Source of the DNA: Phoronis australis
Taxonomy: Eukaryota; Phoronida; Phoronidae
Length of the DNA: 64,000 bases
Reading direction: 5' to 3'
Assembly: GCA_002633005.1 (NCBI GenBank)
Contig: NMRA01000104.1
Span: forward strand, 616,841 to 680,840
The position numbers and the translations under genes are program-made. Below, in pieces: positions 23,068-35,992 of the stretch; positions within the stretch are counted from its first letter, which is position 1, and the number at the start of each line of letters is the position of its first letter. The notes below the pieces were generated by a model. The model was given only the letters and a program-made list of their open reading frames with translations. It searched no databases and had not been told where the DNA came from.

Positions 23068-23673
23068 AACATGTTTCGGTGTCGTTTGTTGAAACACTAT
23101 TATAGTAAGAGTACTAAAAATACGCCAAGGTTGCTCAACGAAAACTCAACGAATTGGTGAATGATTTCCGTGTTAAATTAAGTGTTGTATGAACATTCAA
23201 GTCTCTGAAACTGTCTAATTTATTTGACCCTAAGGACACAATTCCTATGGGTCTACGGTCCAGGATAGTGTACAAATTTATCTGTGCAGGATCTGGCTCT
23301 AGTTACATAGGTGACTGAAACTGTTCGCCTTTTAAAAACCCGGATAAGGGAACATCTAAATTCTGACAGAGGTTCCCATGTTAATATTCATCTGCAGAGC
23401 TCCAATCAATGTTATCAACAATGCTCTTTTAATGACTTTGCTGTAACAGACCCAAGCAGAAACAACAAATTAAAATTCGTGAGGCTCTACACATCAGTTG
23501 GTGCAAGTCTCAATAGGCTACTGGTACACCACAGGTTGTCGTTGGTATAGTTTATTGTTACTCCCTGTAACTGACTGTGTCTGTGTTTCATTACTTGTTG
23601 GGCCTAGCAAGGTACCCACTGTTTTTTTCTTCTTCTGATGATGGTGTTTTAATAAACGAAACTGAAACATGTC
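23068..23673 (+). mobile_element. Penelope-like retroelement fragment with GIY-YIG domain
   Basis: The frame from about 23223 reads LFDPKDTIPMGLRSRIVYKF then ICAGSGSSYIGD. After a frameshift near 23315 it continues TETVRLLKTRIREHLNSDRG, ending at TAG 23548-23550. The YIG and R-x3-H elements are those of a GIY-YIG nuclease, which in Penelope-like elements follows the reverse transcriptase. The ends carry inverted copies of one 30-base sequence: AACATGTTTCGGTGTCGTTT at 23068 and, reversed, AAACGAAACTGAAACATGTC ending at 23673. Such inverted pseudo-terminal repeats fit this class. The reverse transcriptase is missing, so this is a dead 5'-truncated copy. Confidence 0.75.
23635..23673 (+). ncRNA. 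Possible hammerhead-ribozyme-like core in the Penelope-like tail
   Basis: CTGATGA (23635-23641), GAAAC (23658-23662) and GTC (23671-23673) appear in hammerhead order. Penelope-like elements are known to carry minimal hammerheads in their terminal repeats. Stem II is poorly paired here, so the copy may be inactive or the resemblance fortuitous. Confidence 0.3.
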
Positions 23674-24365
23674 AAGAAGATTTAAATTCGTTGTTATTTT
23701 TATTAATAAATTAAATTGTTGTTTTTAACAAAGTAGTACGGCTCAGAAGAGCAAAAATATTCAGCAACGGCCCTTGAACTGCGGGAGTTTTTCATTGTGT
23801 ACTTAGGTTCAGCAATCGCTATCATAAACTTGAACATGAACTACTGAAAGTGAAAAAAAAAAACGTATTTGCCCGTCATCTGTAACAAATCGCTTTGCCA
23901 GATTTTCTATACGCGTCAACCAAATATATAATTGTTAAGTGCTCCACTTTGTAGGACTCGAGCACAAACACGCGACTTCATAACGCGTTTTTTTTTTCCG
24001 AAAGTCCATTGATTTTCCGTTACTGTTTTCGGTGCACACGACTAGAAATACAGCTGACGGGCACCAAAATATCGCCCTTAAACCACAGAAATTAAATTAG
24101 CCGACTCGAGAGTTCATCACAAGTCAAGGCTTGGCAGGACTAGCTGGGGCATAATACAAACGCTATGTTGGACATCCTTAGAGGTACAGTTGTGTACCAG
24201 CACTAGTAATTCATAATTATAGTGATTAACTGGAACCAGTGTTCAGTCTATCCTTGCACCATAAGTTATAAGCACCCAGCAACACTGAATCATTTGATTT
24301 CAGGGAATTGCTTATATCTAGTACTCAATTTTGTGTGCGTGTAAAAGAAACCAACAATTCCAACA
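23674..24365. other. Spacer between the Penelope-like fragment and the TEX14 3' end
   Basis: No gene or repeat recognised. Confidence 0.5.
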
Positions 24366-24974
24366 AAACATTATTTTTATTGAAAACAACAACAGAATTC
24401 CAAAAAGGATAAACATTAAAATTGATTATCAAACATTGAATTTTAACAAAAGTAATAACAAGGCCAAAGGGACTGAAATTTTTTACAATTAAATGTCAAA
24501 TTGAACCAAATAAATAACATGCAAACTCCACATCAAGTAAGAAGTGGATTGCACACTAGGCCATTGTAGTTCTAAACCAGCAATGTTTTGAGAGGTATGA
24601 AACATATACCTACTTGCATTAAATGAACCATTCCATTAAATGGATAATTGCGACTGCCATGCCCAGCCCTATTTCACATCAACTCAAATGACACAACCGC
24701 ATCTTCATATGCTTTTCCACAAAGCAAAACCATAACTTGTTGGAATACATGGGCAACACAATTGGCTTAACAACCACTTAGTGTAATTAGTAATTTTAAC
24801 ATAGAAAATACATTTTTTGAAAATCCACTTCAAGTAAAATCAAACAGAACTCGGCAATACTGGAATTCATTGCCAATTACGCTAACGGCTAATTTTCTAA
24901 CATACGAAAGAGAATTGCTTGAATGTTCCAAATCAGTTGTCACTTATATGTTGAACTACTTCCTATTACAGGCC
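24366..24974 (-). terminator. TEX14 3' UTR with poly(A) signal
   Basis: AATAAA on the minus strand (TTTATT near 24375-24380) lies about 600 bp after the TAG stop at 24975-24977. No other coding segment intervenes, so this is the likely cleavage region. Inferred without transcript data. Confidence 0.4.
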
Positions 24975-27900
24975 CTACACAAAATTATCACAGCCCTCCA
25001 TCAGCACCAGTTTAGTGTGACCAGTGGGAGAGAAGACCGTGTCCTTTGAATGTGTATGGATGTCACCCGTCTCCAAATTGGTTTTCAATGGGGTCACAGC
25101 GTAGCGCCCACTCTCATGTGGATTCATCTGTCCAGTGTTGGTCTGTCCACAATCTTGGTCAGCATCAACCACCTTAAAGGTCAACCATAATCAGGTCAAG
25201 TGAAAAATGAACTGACATCTACCATGCCTTTACCACAGAAATTTTTTATAATCTTCATTTACATATTATGTATTTCCCTATCAGGCAACAACATAATTTA
25301 GATCTAAATATTTTCCAATAGATATGGTATTGACTTCCATTTAGAATAGGAAACTTCAATTTTAACTAGTCTTATTGATCTAACCCTTCTGTGTTTACAT
25401 TTGTTTTTCTATGTATTTGTAAATAGATGGTTCAGTATATTACGTACTATGGTGCTTTGCAATAAACATTGTCTTTGCAATTCTGATATCTGTCATTAAT
25501 GGTCCTCTTTTTGTCTACATTATGTTAACCTGCCTGCATATACTGATATTGATTTTAGGGCAGTAATTGTATCACTTCTTGTATTTTTCGTAGACAAAAT
25601 AAACACTACGAAAGGCTGCAACCAGAGGTTTAATTGGTGGTGATGGGGGGATTTTTGACTCAATCAAAAAATCTCCCCCAAAAGGCATAGACATCTTTGA
25701 GTGAAGACCCTGCCATCACATATATCTTGTAATGAAGATAGGAGCGAGTTCGAACATCGAAGGAACCTTAGTAGGACAGAGAAGAGTTACCTTAGTGAAA
25801 CCCTTTGTGTCACAGTCTGTCACAGGTGTACTGGTGAGATGCTTTACTTTGGCGCCACCTACAGTGTTAAATAAACCCAGCCATTACACAGCATTTTATA
25901 TTTCTAAAACCACACTCAACACTATTATATACTTTTTAACACACTTTCAGCAACAATATTCATAACACCTTTTTTGTGGCTTTTCTTAACCCAAGTGGTT
26001 CGCAAATTGGCACACGCACCTAAGTTTCACATAAAAGCCCATACATAAATTCGCATATAGACACACTCATTTTGTATATAAAAATTGACTAGCTTTTCAT
26101 GAACAACATTTTACCATGATATTGCTGTGCCCCTTTAGGTCCATGGGCCTATATCCAAAATAATGCCTTTTTCGTGACCTGCTTTTTACTAAGTAGTTCG
26201 CATATACGGTAAGTGCAATTCCGCACACAAACACTCATGGGCCTAATGATGCAGTAATAGAGCACAAGCCCATTTTTCATCTAAACACCTTTGATTTATG
26301 CCATCTGCAGAGTTATGAAATTAGTTTCAACGTGACTTCAAAGAGGTGATTTCTGGGTTTAGGAGAACCAAAAGTTTGTCATTGCTGGAAACCAAACTCA
26401 TTTAAGTCGTCTTGTCAAGGTTGGTCACTTTAAGACAATAATGGTCCCATGTACTAACAAATGATCGGATCATTCCAAGCCTCAAAATCCACTTTAACCT
26501 GAATAAGAAACAATTAAGAGACCAATGATAAGTGATCTAAATTTTTGACAGAACGTGGGATTTTACAGCAGCATTAGTAGACGAATCCAATAAATACCAG
26601 ACTAGTGTAAATTTGAACTTCACGATTAAAAATAATGCATAAAAAAGTAAACAGAGCCAAACAAGCGATCACAAATGTTTAACGACAGTTATATTACAAA
26701 CATTTTTAAGTCTCTTTGCAATATCAGTTCTATGCTGGTTTTAAGAAGTATTTATAAACTATAATTATAGTTAAAAAATCAGAATTCCAGTAATACACCT
26801 CACAGGAACCTTTTTCTTGCGAGGATACTGTGCACATACACTGCAGTTTTTTGATGACATAAGGTTATATAGTTCAGGCAAGACTGCTTTGAAAAAACAA
26901 AACTATTGTATATATCATATAGACTATCGTAACTGAAGAAGAAACAATCAAGTGTAAACGATACTTCATGATTAGACTATATACCTCGTCTGCAGCTGCT
27001 TTCTTGTCCATACTCTTCCAGAAACTGCTCTCGGAAACTCTTATTGATGATGTCACAATCTGTGAAATCCTGGTCAGTGACCCTCAAGGGTGAATGAAAC
27101 TCACGACGAGGCAATCGCCTCGTAATGCCATACTTGGGATGGGTTCTTCGTGGTGACCCTCTTAGCTGAATTGGTTGCAGGCCACCAGGTGTCATGGTCA
27201 TCTGTAGTCTTGTTCTCTTGTCCCAATCAGTGTTGAGCTCGTCATCGATAAAGAACTCTTCAGGATTTTCCACTGCATCCTGGCCGCAAATAAGAAATCA
27301 GTAAGAGTCAACTAACCAAATGAATGAGAGCAAATAGGAACAAAGGCAAGATGAATTTTTGAGGAAGTAACTATGGATCCTAATTTAGCTGAAGATTTAC
27401 TGGTTGATGTTTTCTAAGAAGTGTTAACATTTCATGTAGCGAAACTATGAATAAAAGGGTCACGTTTGCAAGTGCTGAAAAGGAAAACAAAAAGAACATT
27501 TTAAGAATTTGTGCGGGAATTTGCCACATGGTTTTGAAAGCGTGAAACGACGTCATTAGATAAAGGAATGTTGGTTAATATATGATGAATGGCTAGGACT
27601 GATTTGAACTAGTTGATTTTGCACCTTAATCCTGCTAAGAGGTGGCATCACAGAGAGTTGCCTATGGACTGTCTTGTAGGTCTACCATCAGTCCACAATT
27701 TTTACTTTCATTTTCATTTACTGCTTCAAATGAACAATAACTGTGAACCGAGACACTAGGGGACTCTGCACATCATGTCACAAAGTGGCAAAACCACAAA
27801 AAGCAGGGCAGTGAAGCAGTTGTGTAACTTGCTCACTTCTAAAGATTACCATGGTTCCAGATACTGTGCTTACCCGTCAATCATCAATTAAACGGAGACG

Positions 27901-30900
27901 GGGTAACAAAGAGAATACAGAATGCCTCAGGAAAAAAATAAAGCAAAATAATTTTTTCAAATTTAATAAAAGATAAAATCAAGTAAACTGAAGAAATATT
28001 AAAAAAGATTCAGGCAAATTTGAGAAGATTATCCGATCTTCAGACCTAAATACTCCCAACTATGTAATCCTTCATCTCAATATACAACAAGCTCACAACA
28101 CTGAATGTTACTACATTACATCCCGTTATCCCGTTAGCAGTTGTTATCAAAACTCACAGACTCATCTTCGGAGCAGCAGGCCAGTTGTTTGGGTTTAGTG
28201 TCTTCAATGAACACTCCTTCTGAAGCTGCATCTGATCAAACCAATAGAGACAACGGGTGGGTGAAGGGAATGAGTAATATACCCCACAGATATGTTTGAC
28301 AGTAACATAACGAACGTTATGACATCATGACGATTCATGTTCATGGTGCACTGATTAAGTTACGGATTTGGGATTGACCAAAACGAGCAGAACTCTAACA
28401 GTTTACCAATAGAAGTTAACTATTATAGATTCTTAAATTATGTCAAAATGTTTTCAAAACAGCAGTCACATTTTATAGAGTGAACTTACCTGAATTGGCA
28501 TTCTTGATGGTGGAGCCCTCACTTGGGCTGTAGTAAGGGTCCTGCAGTGCTGGAGCCCCTGTGTTTAACTTCCCTTGAGTGGCAGGAGCATCCCATTGAG
28601 ACTCACTATCATGGTGGTTTTCTCTCTCACACACTGTAATACATTACTGGCCATTGAATCATCATAATATGTAAAACAAATAATGTTATTACAAATCAAA
28701 CCCTTCTAAGTTACGACGAAAGAAAACAAAGACTAAACAATAAGTAAGGCAAATTTACAGTATGAAGAGAAAAAAGATGAAATGTTGCATTAACAAACGA
28801 TTTGGTCAGCTCACTAAATGTTTGTTCCTGTAATGTGACTTACCACAAAGACAGCAAAACTTAGCTAAATGTGTGATGACAAAATTTGTTGAATTTAGTG
28901 AGAGCAAGAGGTAGTCACAGGGCGACCAAAATTGTTCACAAATTTACATGGTAATGACTTTTTGTGTAAAAATAAACCCAAGAAATATCTTGGCAACACC
29001 CTACTTCAAACATATCTCAAAATGATTGCTCAACTACAATTCCCAAAAATTTCAAATGAGATAAAGTTACAGAGCTTTAAAACTGAACCTTCATACAGTG
29101 CATCATGTGATGTAGCTTCGACATTTCTTGCAGTGACATTGCCAAAATATTCCCTACTTACATATCGGTGCAACGTGTGAATTAAGAATTATAAATTAAA
29201 CTTATTTCTTGAGATATTGCATCAACATTTTCCAAATAAAATTCTTAAATTTCTTGCTATTATCCTGAAAATGATGTCAATGATTGCAAGTTCCAACTAA
29301 CCCCCCCCCCCCGAGATACTACAACAACACCTTGGTACAAAATAAGAAAAAAATGTAAAGCTTCCTCTAAAGGTACTAAAGGTATTGTAACAACAAAATT
29401 TTAAGAGTAGAACTCTCGAATTTTTCACTTGATCTTTGAGAACAACATCAAGGGTGCCGAATTTCACTGGCAGCTACACCTTGGTTAATATTACTGTAAA
29501 TTTCTCTTTTAGAGTTCTTGAGTCAACAACACTTTCAAAGTGAAAACCTGACGACTTTGAAAGTGAGGTCAATATAGCAAATGTGACTGGCGCCTGAAGA
29601 ATCTCCCCTGCTAACAACATTTCCAAGTTGAACTTCTAAATTTCTCGTTATAAACTAGAAAATGAGGTCAAGAGCTGTAAAATCAACTAACGCCTAGATA
29701 TGGCCCGCCTACAACATGGCAAAAAATATAAAGCTGCCATCTTGAGATATCATGATGACATTTTCCCAAATCAAAACTTTATCTTTTTAATGTCAAGGTC
29801 ACCAAAATGGTCTGACACCTGAAGTTGTCCCACTTACACCTCGTTACACAAAGAGTGACCTTTATAAGCTTTCCCCATGAGATATTGTGCCAAGGAGTGG
29901 TTGTCAGTATTATGACCTATTCTTTGTTCCAACGACCGGCGGGAGACAAAAACAGCAACAGATTTAATATCAACCTCGTACAATTCTCAACGTTTTGTTA
30001 CAAGAATGTGCACGTACCAGAATCCTGCATTGTTGTTACGTCTGTAACTTCACATTCTTTTCCAACCACACTACAATGGAAACATATTGACAGGAATTGA
30101 GACAAAGAAAATATTCCAATTAATTTCTAATCATACACAAAGTCGGAAACACACGTCCACACACGCGCACATACAAACACAATACATTCATCTTTCTGAC
30201 TAAAACCGCTTGCAACAACTACTGAAAGTGTCAGAATTGCAAACAAACTTAAAGAAAAGCACTGTCTTGTTGGTACCTGCGATTACCACAACATTTCATT
30301 ACAAGCTGATACAACTTTCTTTTTCTTTACTAGATATTTGGTTTTGAAAACACAAACTCATAACATTCTTGCACCTCCTATCACTGTCTAATTATGAGAT
30401 ATTTATCCAATTAAGAGAAAAGATAAACATTCATTTATCATTTAATATGTAAATCCACAGAATGGCTAAATAAAAACAGACAGAATAAAGAAAGAAGATT
30501 TAGCTTGAAAGACAAGGCAAGATAAAACAAGTACACTAGATGGCCAGCTTTACCCAGCATGTGATTAGCACTAACTGTAACTGTTAAGTGCATGTCTTCA
30601 GTAAAACTCCTCAACTATTGGTAACTTATGATAAGTTGAAGAATGATGTAAACGTAGTTTATCAACAGCCACAGCTGTTTGTCCTCACCATTTGGACTGT
30701 GAAGTAGACAGGGACCCTGTTCCACCATTGTTGTCTCCCTCAGACAAGCCAGACGTTAAAGAACTCAGTTTAATTGACGCGGCTTTCTTAATCACTGTAT
30801 CCCCGGAAGCAGTTGTTCTCTGTAAGGAAGTCTAAGGTTAGAATTTCGTACCATAGCACAAAATTAACTTTCAACTGTTACAAAATACTAATAAATAAGA

Positions 30901-33900
30901 TATATCTGTGGCCTTTATTATTAATACTTAAATTGCCAGGGCTTGTAACTTTCCTCCTTTAAGAGGATTTCCTTCTTTTTGGTTTTGATTTCCTCGATTT
31001 CCAGTTTCCTCTTTTTTGTCTCCTTTTAATCATTATTTTGACTTCATTCACACAAAGACGTGTATTTCAGTTAAATTTTGCAGCACAAAAGTGTTTCTAC
31101 CACACAAGCGCATTTATTTGTGGAACAACATATCACCTGGAAAATTTTCTTCTTTTTTGTCATTAGTCATTCCAAGCCCTGAATTGCCAACCAACACAGT
31201 GCAATCGGCTATACACAAACACAGCCACCTTGGTGACATTGCATTGATGTAGAATGTGACGTACTAAATAACCTTATATACAAAAGTTCCAAAAGAACCC
31301 TTTAATGTTGAAAGACTAGTAGTACTAACAGAGAACCACAAGTATGTATCAGTTGAAAATTAACAAGAACACGCCGGCATACCGTAGAGTCTGAGCGTGC
31401 CTCTGAAGTATCCTGTCCCCTGGAGGTGAGGTTGGGCGTGGACAAGCCCACTCTGTGTACAGTCTCCACCATCTCTCTTTGACCATGCAATACAGCTTGC
31501 TTCATCTTGTGCTAGCGGGTACACCACAGAGCATAACAATGTTGGACACAAACAGTTGACTACACCAAGAATACAGAACAGTGATCATACTACAGTAGGG
31601 ATAGTGAACAGTGGTCAGATTTAACCAGAGACGATGAACAATGGTAAAACTACACCAGAGAGAGTGAACACTGCTTAGATAACACATCAGGGATAATGAA
31701 CACAGGTCAGAAATGAGACACTACTTCTAACATCAAGTAATTATCTATTAGTACTACTACTGTTACAATCTACTTTACACTTTATTCACCTTGATAAATC
31801 AATATCTTGCCATTTACTGAACCTAAAACAGGCACACAGGAAAATAAGATGAAAAGTCTAATTTTGAAATACTTGAAAAATACTTAATGACAAAAATGTT
31901 TACCTCCAGCACATGAGACTGGAAGCGAGTGACGAGGGAGCTGACTCGGATGTCACTCTTAGCCAAGCCATGTTTGGTAGGTGACCATGAGCCAGGCTTG
32001 ACATCGTCTGAAGGCAACCCTTGTATCTCTGACTTGTTGACGGGGTCTGACCTAAGCAAAATGAAACAGGAAAATTTAGTTAATATTTAGTTCACATTAT
32101 AATTGACCCCATCTACATAACATTCATTAAAAAGAAACAGTTCACATTATTTGGTCAGATAAAATAGTGCAACATCAACATAAGCATGGTAAAGTCAGTA
32201 CAAAATATGTCTTTTAACTGGTACAACTACTCCTGAATGCCAGAAACAAATAAATACATTAAATTTACAAAATTACAAGAAAAGCAAAAAAATGTCAGTG
32301 CATTATTTCCAGTATTTTACTATATTTTTATCAGACACAGCATACAATGAAGACTACTTTCTCTCATTCAGAAAATCCACAGATAGATGAAGATAATAAT
32401 TGCTTACTTTGTTTTGTCACCGATTTCCTCATTCCCAGCCTTCACCATCCCTGCTGCACTGTGAGGTCGAACAATCAAGCCTCCTTCGATACTGGTGCGA
32501 TGGCTGGCTGGTTTGTAATAGTCAACATCAAAACTGCCAATACCACAAATTGACCTGTTCACAATAAATGGCAGCGTTAAAGCAATATCATTCTTCAACT
32601 GAAACAGGAGTTGCCAAGTTGCATAATCAAGTATTAAGTAATAACAAAACCATGTTAAAAAGCAACAATTTCCAGGTGAACAACTGAGTCAGAAAATCAA
32701 GCCGCCCAGATCAATGATAGGTCGCCCAATTTTTTAAGTAGAATGCTTTTCATGAGTCAACAGTTAATACATTCCCCACTGGCATAGCCTACCAAGTTAC
32801 TACCAAACTTCTTAAACAGTGAGGTGCAGGTTTCAACAAAAGTCTGGGACAGATCGGACCCAATTTCACTATGCTCTATTGCATTGCGCCATTGATAAAC
32901 CTTCACAGCCTCAGCCGACACAAGTGAAAGAGAGCGTGTACCTGCGTCTCCCCTGCACAGTGCGGCCAGTTATGCTGCTATTGACTTCTTCTTCGGGGCT
33001 CTTGTATGGCCCATTAGGCCACGACGGCTTCTTGGTTCTTGGTGTAGTCTTCATCCCAGCCAGAGTGGTATAGACTGTGCATGGCTGCTCCGTGTGATTC
33101 CTATAAACGAGTCAAGTATTGCATGGAATCTAATGAATTTCATTCGTGGATGACATTCAACTTGAATTGTGGAGAATACTGAGGTATACCTAAACTTCAA
33201 CATAAACTGGGTATTTATAAATTTTAATTGCAGACGTGTGCAGGCTGCCCATGGGGGCCCATTCACCTGGAACTATTTTTGTGCTTTATTAATATATAGT
33301 TAAAACCGAGCTGAGGAGCTAGAAACCTGACTCAAGGGTCTAGCAGTGTGGCCCAGAACCCACGCCCTTGAGTAAAGAAGGCGGATACCTATCGCATTAG
33401 GCCACACTGCCTCCTCTTAAAACTGGGTGTTGGTGACTGGCAAGCTTAACTACCATGTACATACACACCACCACCACAACTAAAGATGACCTACCTGTTG
33501 AACAGAGTAGTGCTACTTGTCTGACTACTGACATGAGTCTTATCATCCATCGTGGGTAACTTCTCATACACTTGAGTGCCAATGGATACATTGTGATAAC
33601 TGGTCTGTACTGACACTGCCTTGCTCTCACTCATTCCTGAACCTCCGTCTCTGTTCTGAGTGGTCACACTGCTGACGCCACCAACATCCGTACCAGCATA
33701 CCTCGTGTTGGCAATAGGACTCGACTGATTGGACTCACACTTAGTGGTTCTGCTTAGTGATCGCCGAGGGGTAATAGGAGGCCGGATGTTGACAGATGAT
33801 GACTGCTGGCCATCATCAGCAACACTTGAGAATTTCCTACAAAATGTCAACATGTCAAACAATGAATGAGTTAAGGCAATTGGATACCTTCCCTACCAAA

Positions 33901-35992
33901 GGGTCACACTTTTTATATGTGTTTTAAAATGCTACTCGTCAACCCATGACACCACATTTTTGTTTAATCACAGAAACCTACTACGTGCACAAAAATAATG
34001 CTTTATTTTTTGTAGTTAGGAGAATAAGTTTTTCTTAAAAAATGTGATTTTTTCAAGTTCGTCACAAAATAATTCGCAGCTGCCATAACAAAATTGGAAA
34101 GAAACCTGAAAATTCTATTTCTATATTCTAATAGCTAAAATCAGGTGTTTGGAAAAAATTAGCAAGGTTTATTAAAAACAAAAAACTAGAAGTCAAGAAG
34201 CAAGACTGTTTTTTTCAGTGAAATGATCAACATAACATACATAGAAGGTTCTTTAAATATACAACGCATGCTTCTTTTCAGCTTATTTTGGCAGTTACAT
34301 AAGAAGTAATTCACGCAAAGAAGCAACGCTGCCAAAAACTGAAACTGAATTACGCCACGTAAGCTCAACAGACCAGTTTCATGACAATCTTTAACGTAAT
34401 AGGTAGGACTGTGTTACCAACAAGAAATTTGAAAGCCGACTCACTAACATGCTTCAGAGTGTATTGAGGTTGACCAACACTAATGGTGAGTGTACGCAAT
34501 GGATATAATTTGAGTTGTCAGCTCATTTTGCTACAATTCATATTCGGACAAGTGTGGTAATTAGTTTAAACCAAAGTGCTGAGAATTTAACACCGATAAC
34601 TAGACAACGACAAAAAGTAGGTTTAATAACATACAAGAACCCACTGAGTTAATTCATCCTCCCCACCAAGATTTATTGCCTGGATTGAAATTTAGATACT
34701 TTGTAAATTAAGCCAAGACTTACAAATTAGCGTCAGCTGAAGACAGAGGAGAGGCCACTTTATTAAACAACTTGCGTCGCTTTTCACTTCCTTCAGCACT
34801 CCTACCATCAACATCATCTAGGTCTTCAAATGAGTCATCTGTGTTCAACAAGGGACTGCTAAAGGAGAAAAAGACAGAAGGAATGAGAGGACGTGATTTT
34901 GGCTAGTTTTTTCTTGACGCGAAAAAACTATTGAACTTGACCCAGTATTAGACTCACTGGTAAAATAACCACTGTTTGCAAAATGTACAGGATAAAGGCA
35001 GACGTAATAACCAACAACAGGCATGAGAACCAGCAACGGTACTATGAAATACACCAAGTACAACACTAACAGAGATGCACATTACACAGCAGACAATTAC
35101 CGTGTGAAACTTGGCCTTGCTGCTTTAGGAGGACTGATCATGTTGGCTTTCTTGTACTTGGTGATGATTGGTCGGTCAACATTAACCAATGATACACTAG
35201 TGTTACCCTCGTCTCCTGCCCCGCAACTAGTGGTATGTAAAAGTGAGTCGTGGCCACTCAGGCGTGACTGTTTACGTCCAACTGATCTAACTACACTAGT
35301 CTCCAATGGACTCTTTGCACAACCTGGTGATTCTCTCAAAGCTTGTGAGTATGAAGCAAACACTTCATCATCTCTACAACTAGTACAGGCACTGGCGCGG
35401 TCACGCATAGCTTGACCAGTGACATCACTACCAGCTTGACTCCGCAGACTTGTGTGTGCAAACGATGATCTAGACATGCCATCTTCACCAACGTTGCCCA
35501 AATCATCAAAGCTGCTGTCATTCGAGTGGCCCGCCAACCCCTGATTTTTCTTATCGCTGCGGCTTAACTTCAACTCAGACCTGTTGAAATAAACAATCAA
35601 ATTCTTGGACTCAGTTATTTTTCATTATCAAAACGAAGTTGATGTGGTTGCAACTGAACTAGCAAAAACTAGACAAAGAATGGTGTTAACAAAATGAGCC
35701 TTAAGTTGGTTTATGGTAGCTGAGAACTAAGACAAACTACCTCGAGCCCAGCTGAGCCATCATAGTAAATTATTACAACATTCATCGCTTGCAGCTAATT
35801 CTCCAGTGGCTTGGCACATCCACTTTTAAAACACAATCTACACAGTAGTCATTTGACGACAGCGTATTACCTTAACCTCATGGTTCGACAGGTGAATGGT
35901 TGTGCAGGTGAGTTGATCACATAAAACAGGTCACCAATGTTGGAAATACTGCTGTTGTTATGGTTATTAGATCCACCAAGCTGCGTAATTTT
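24975..35992 (-). CDS. TEX14: TEX14 exons 11-25: low-complexity C-terminal tail
   Basis: About 800 residues rich in Ser, Thr, Asp and Gly with no fold I recognise. Exon 33495-33836 has several dynein light chain (LC8)-like peptides: KAVSVQTS, SIGTQVYE and HVSSQTS. No GPPxxxY peptide (the CEP55-binding motif of vertebrate TEX14) is present in any exon; GAPALQDPYY in exon 28490-28633 is the nearest. The 29-bp exon 26799-26827 was proposed because the phase of exon 26985-27279 (1) and of the last exon (0) do not match without it. It adds VSSQEKGSCE and restores the frame. The last exon ends VLMEGCDNFV. Confidence 0.75.

Noticed and set aside
31502-31687. Periodic 61-residue frame VHSLWCSFTI-type
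   Set aside because: Translation of a 30-bp minisatellite in a TEX14 intron.
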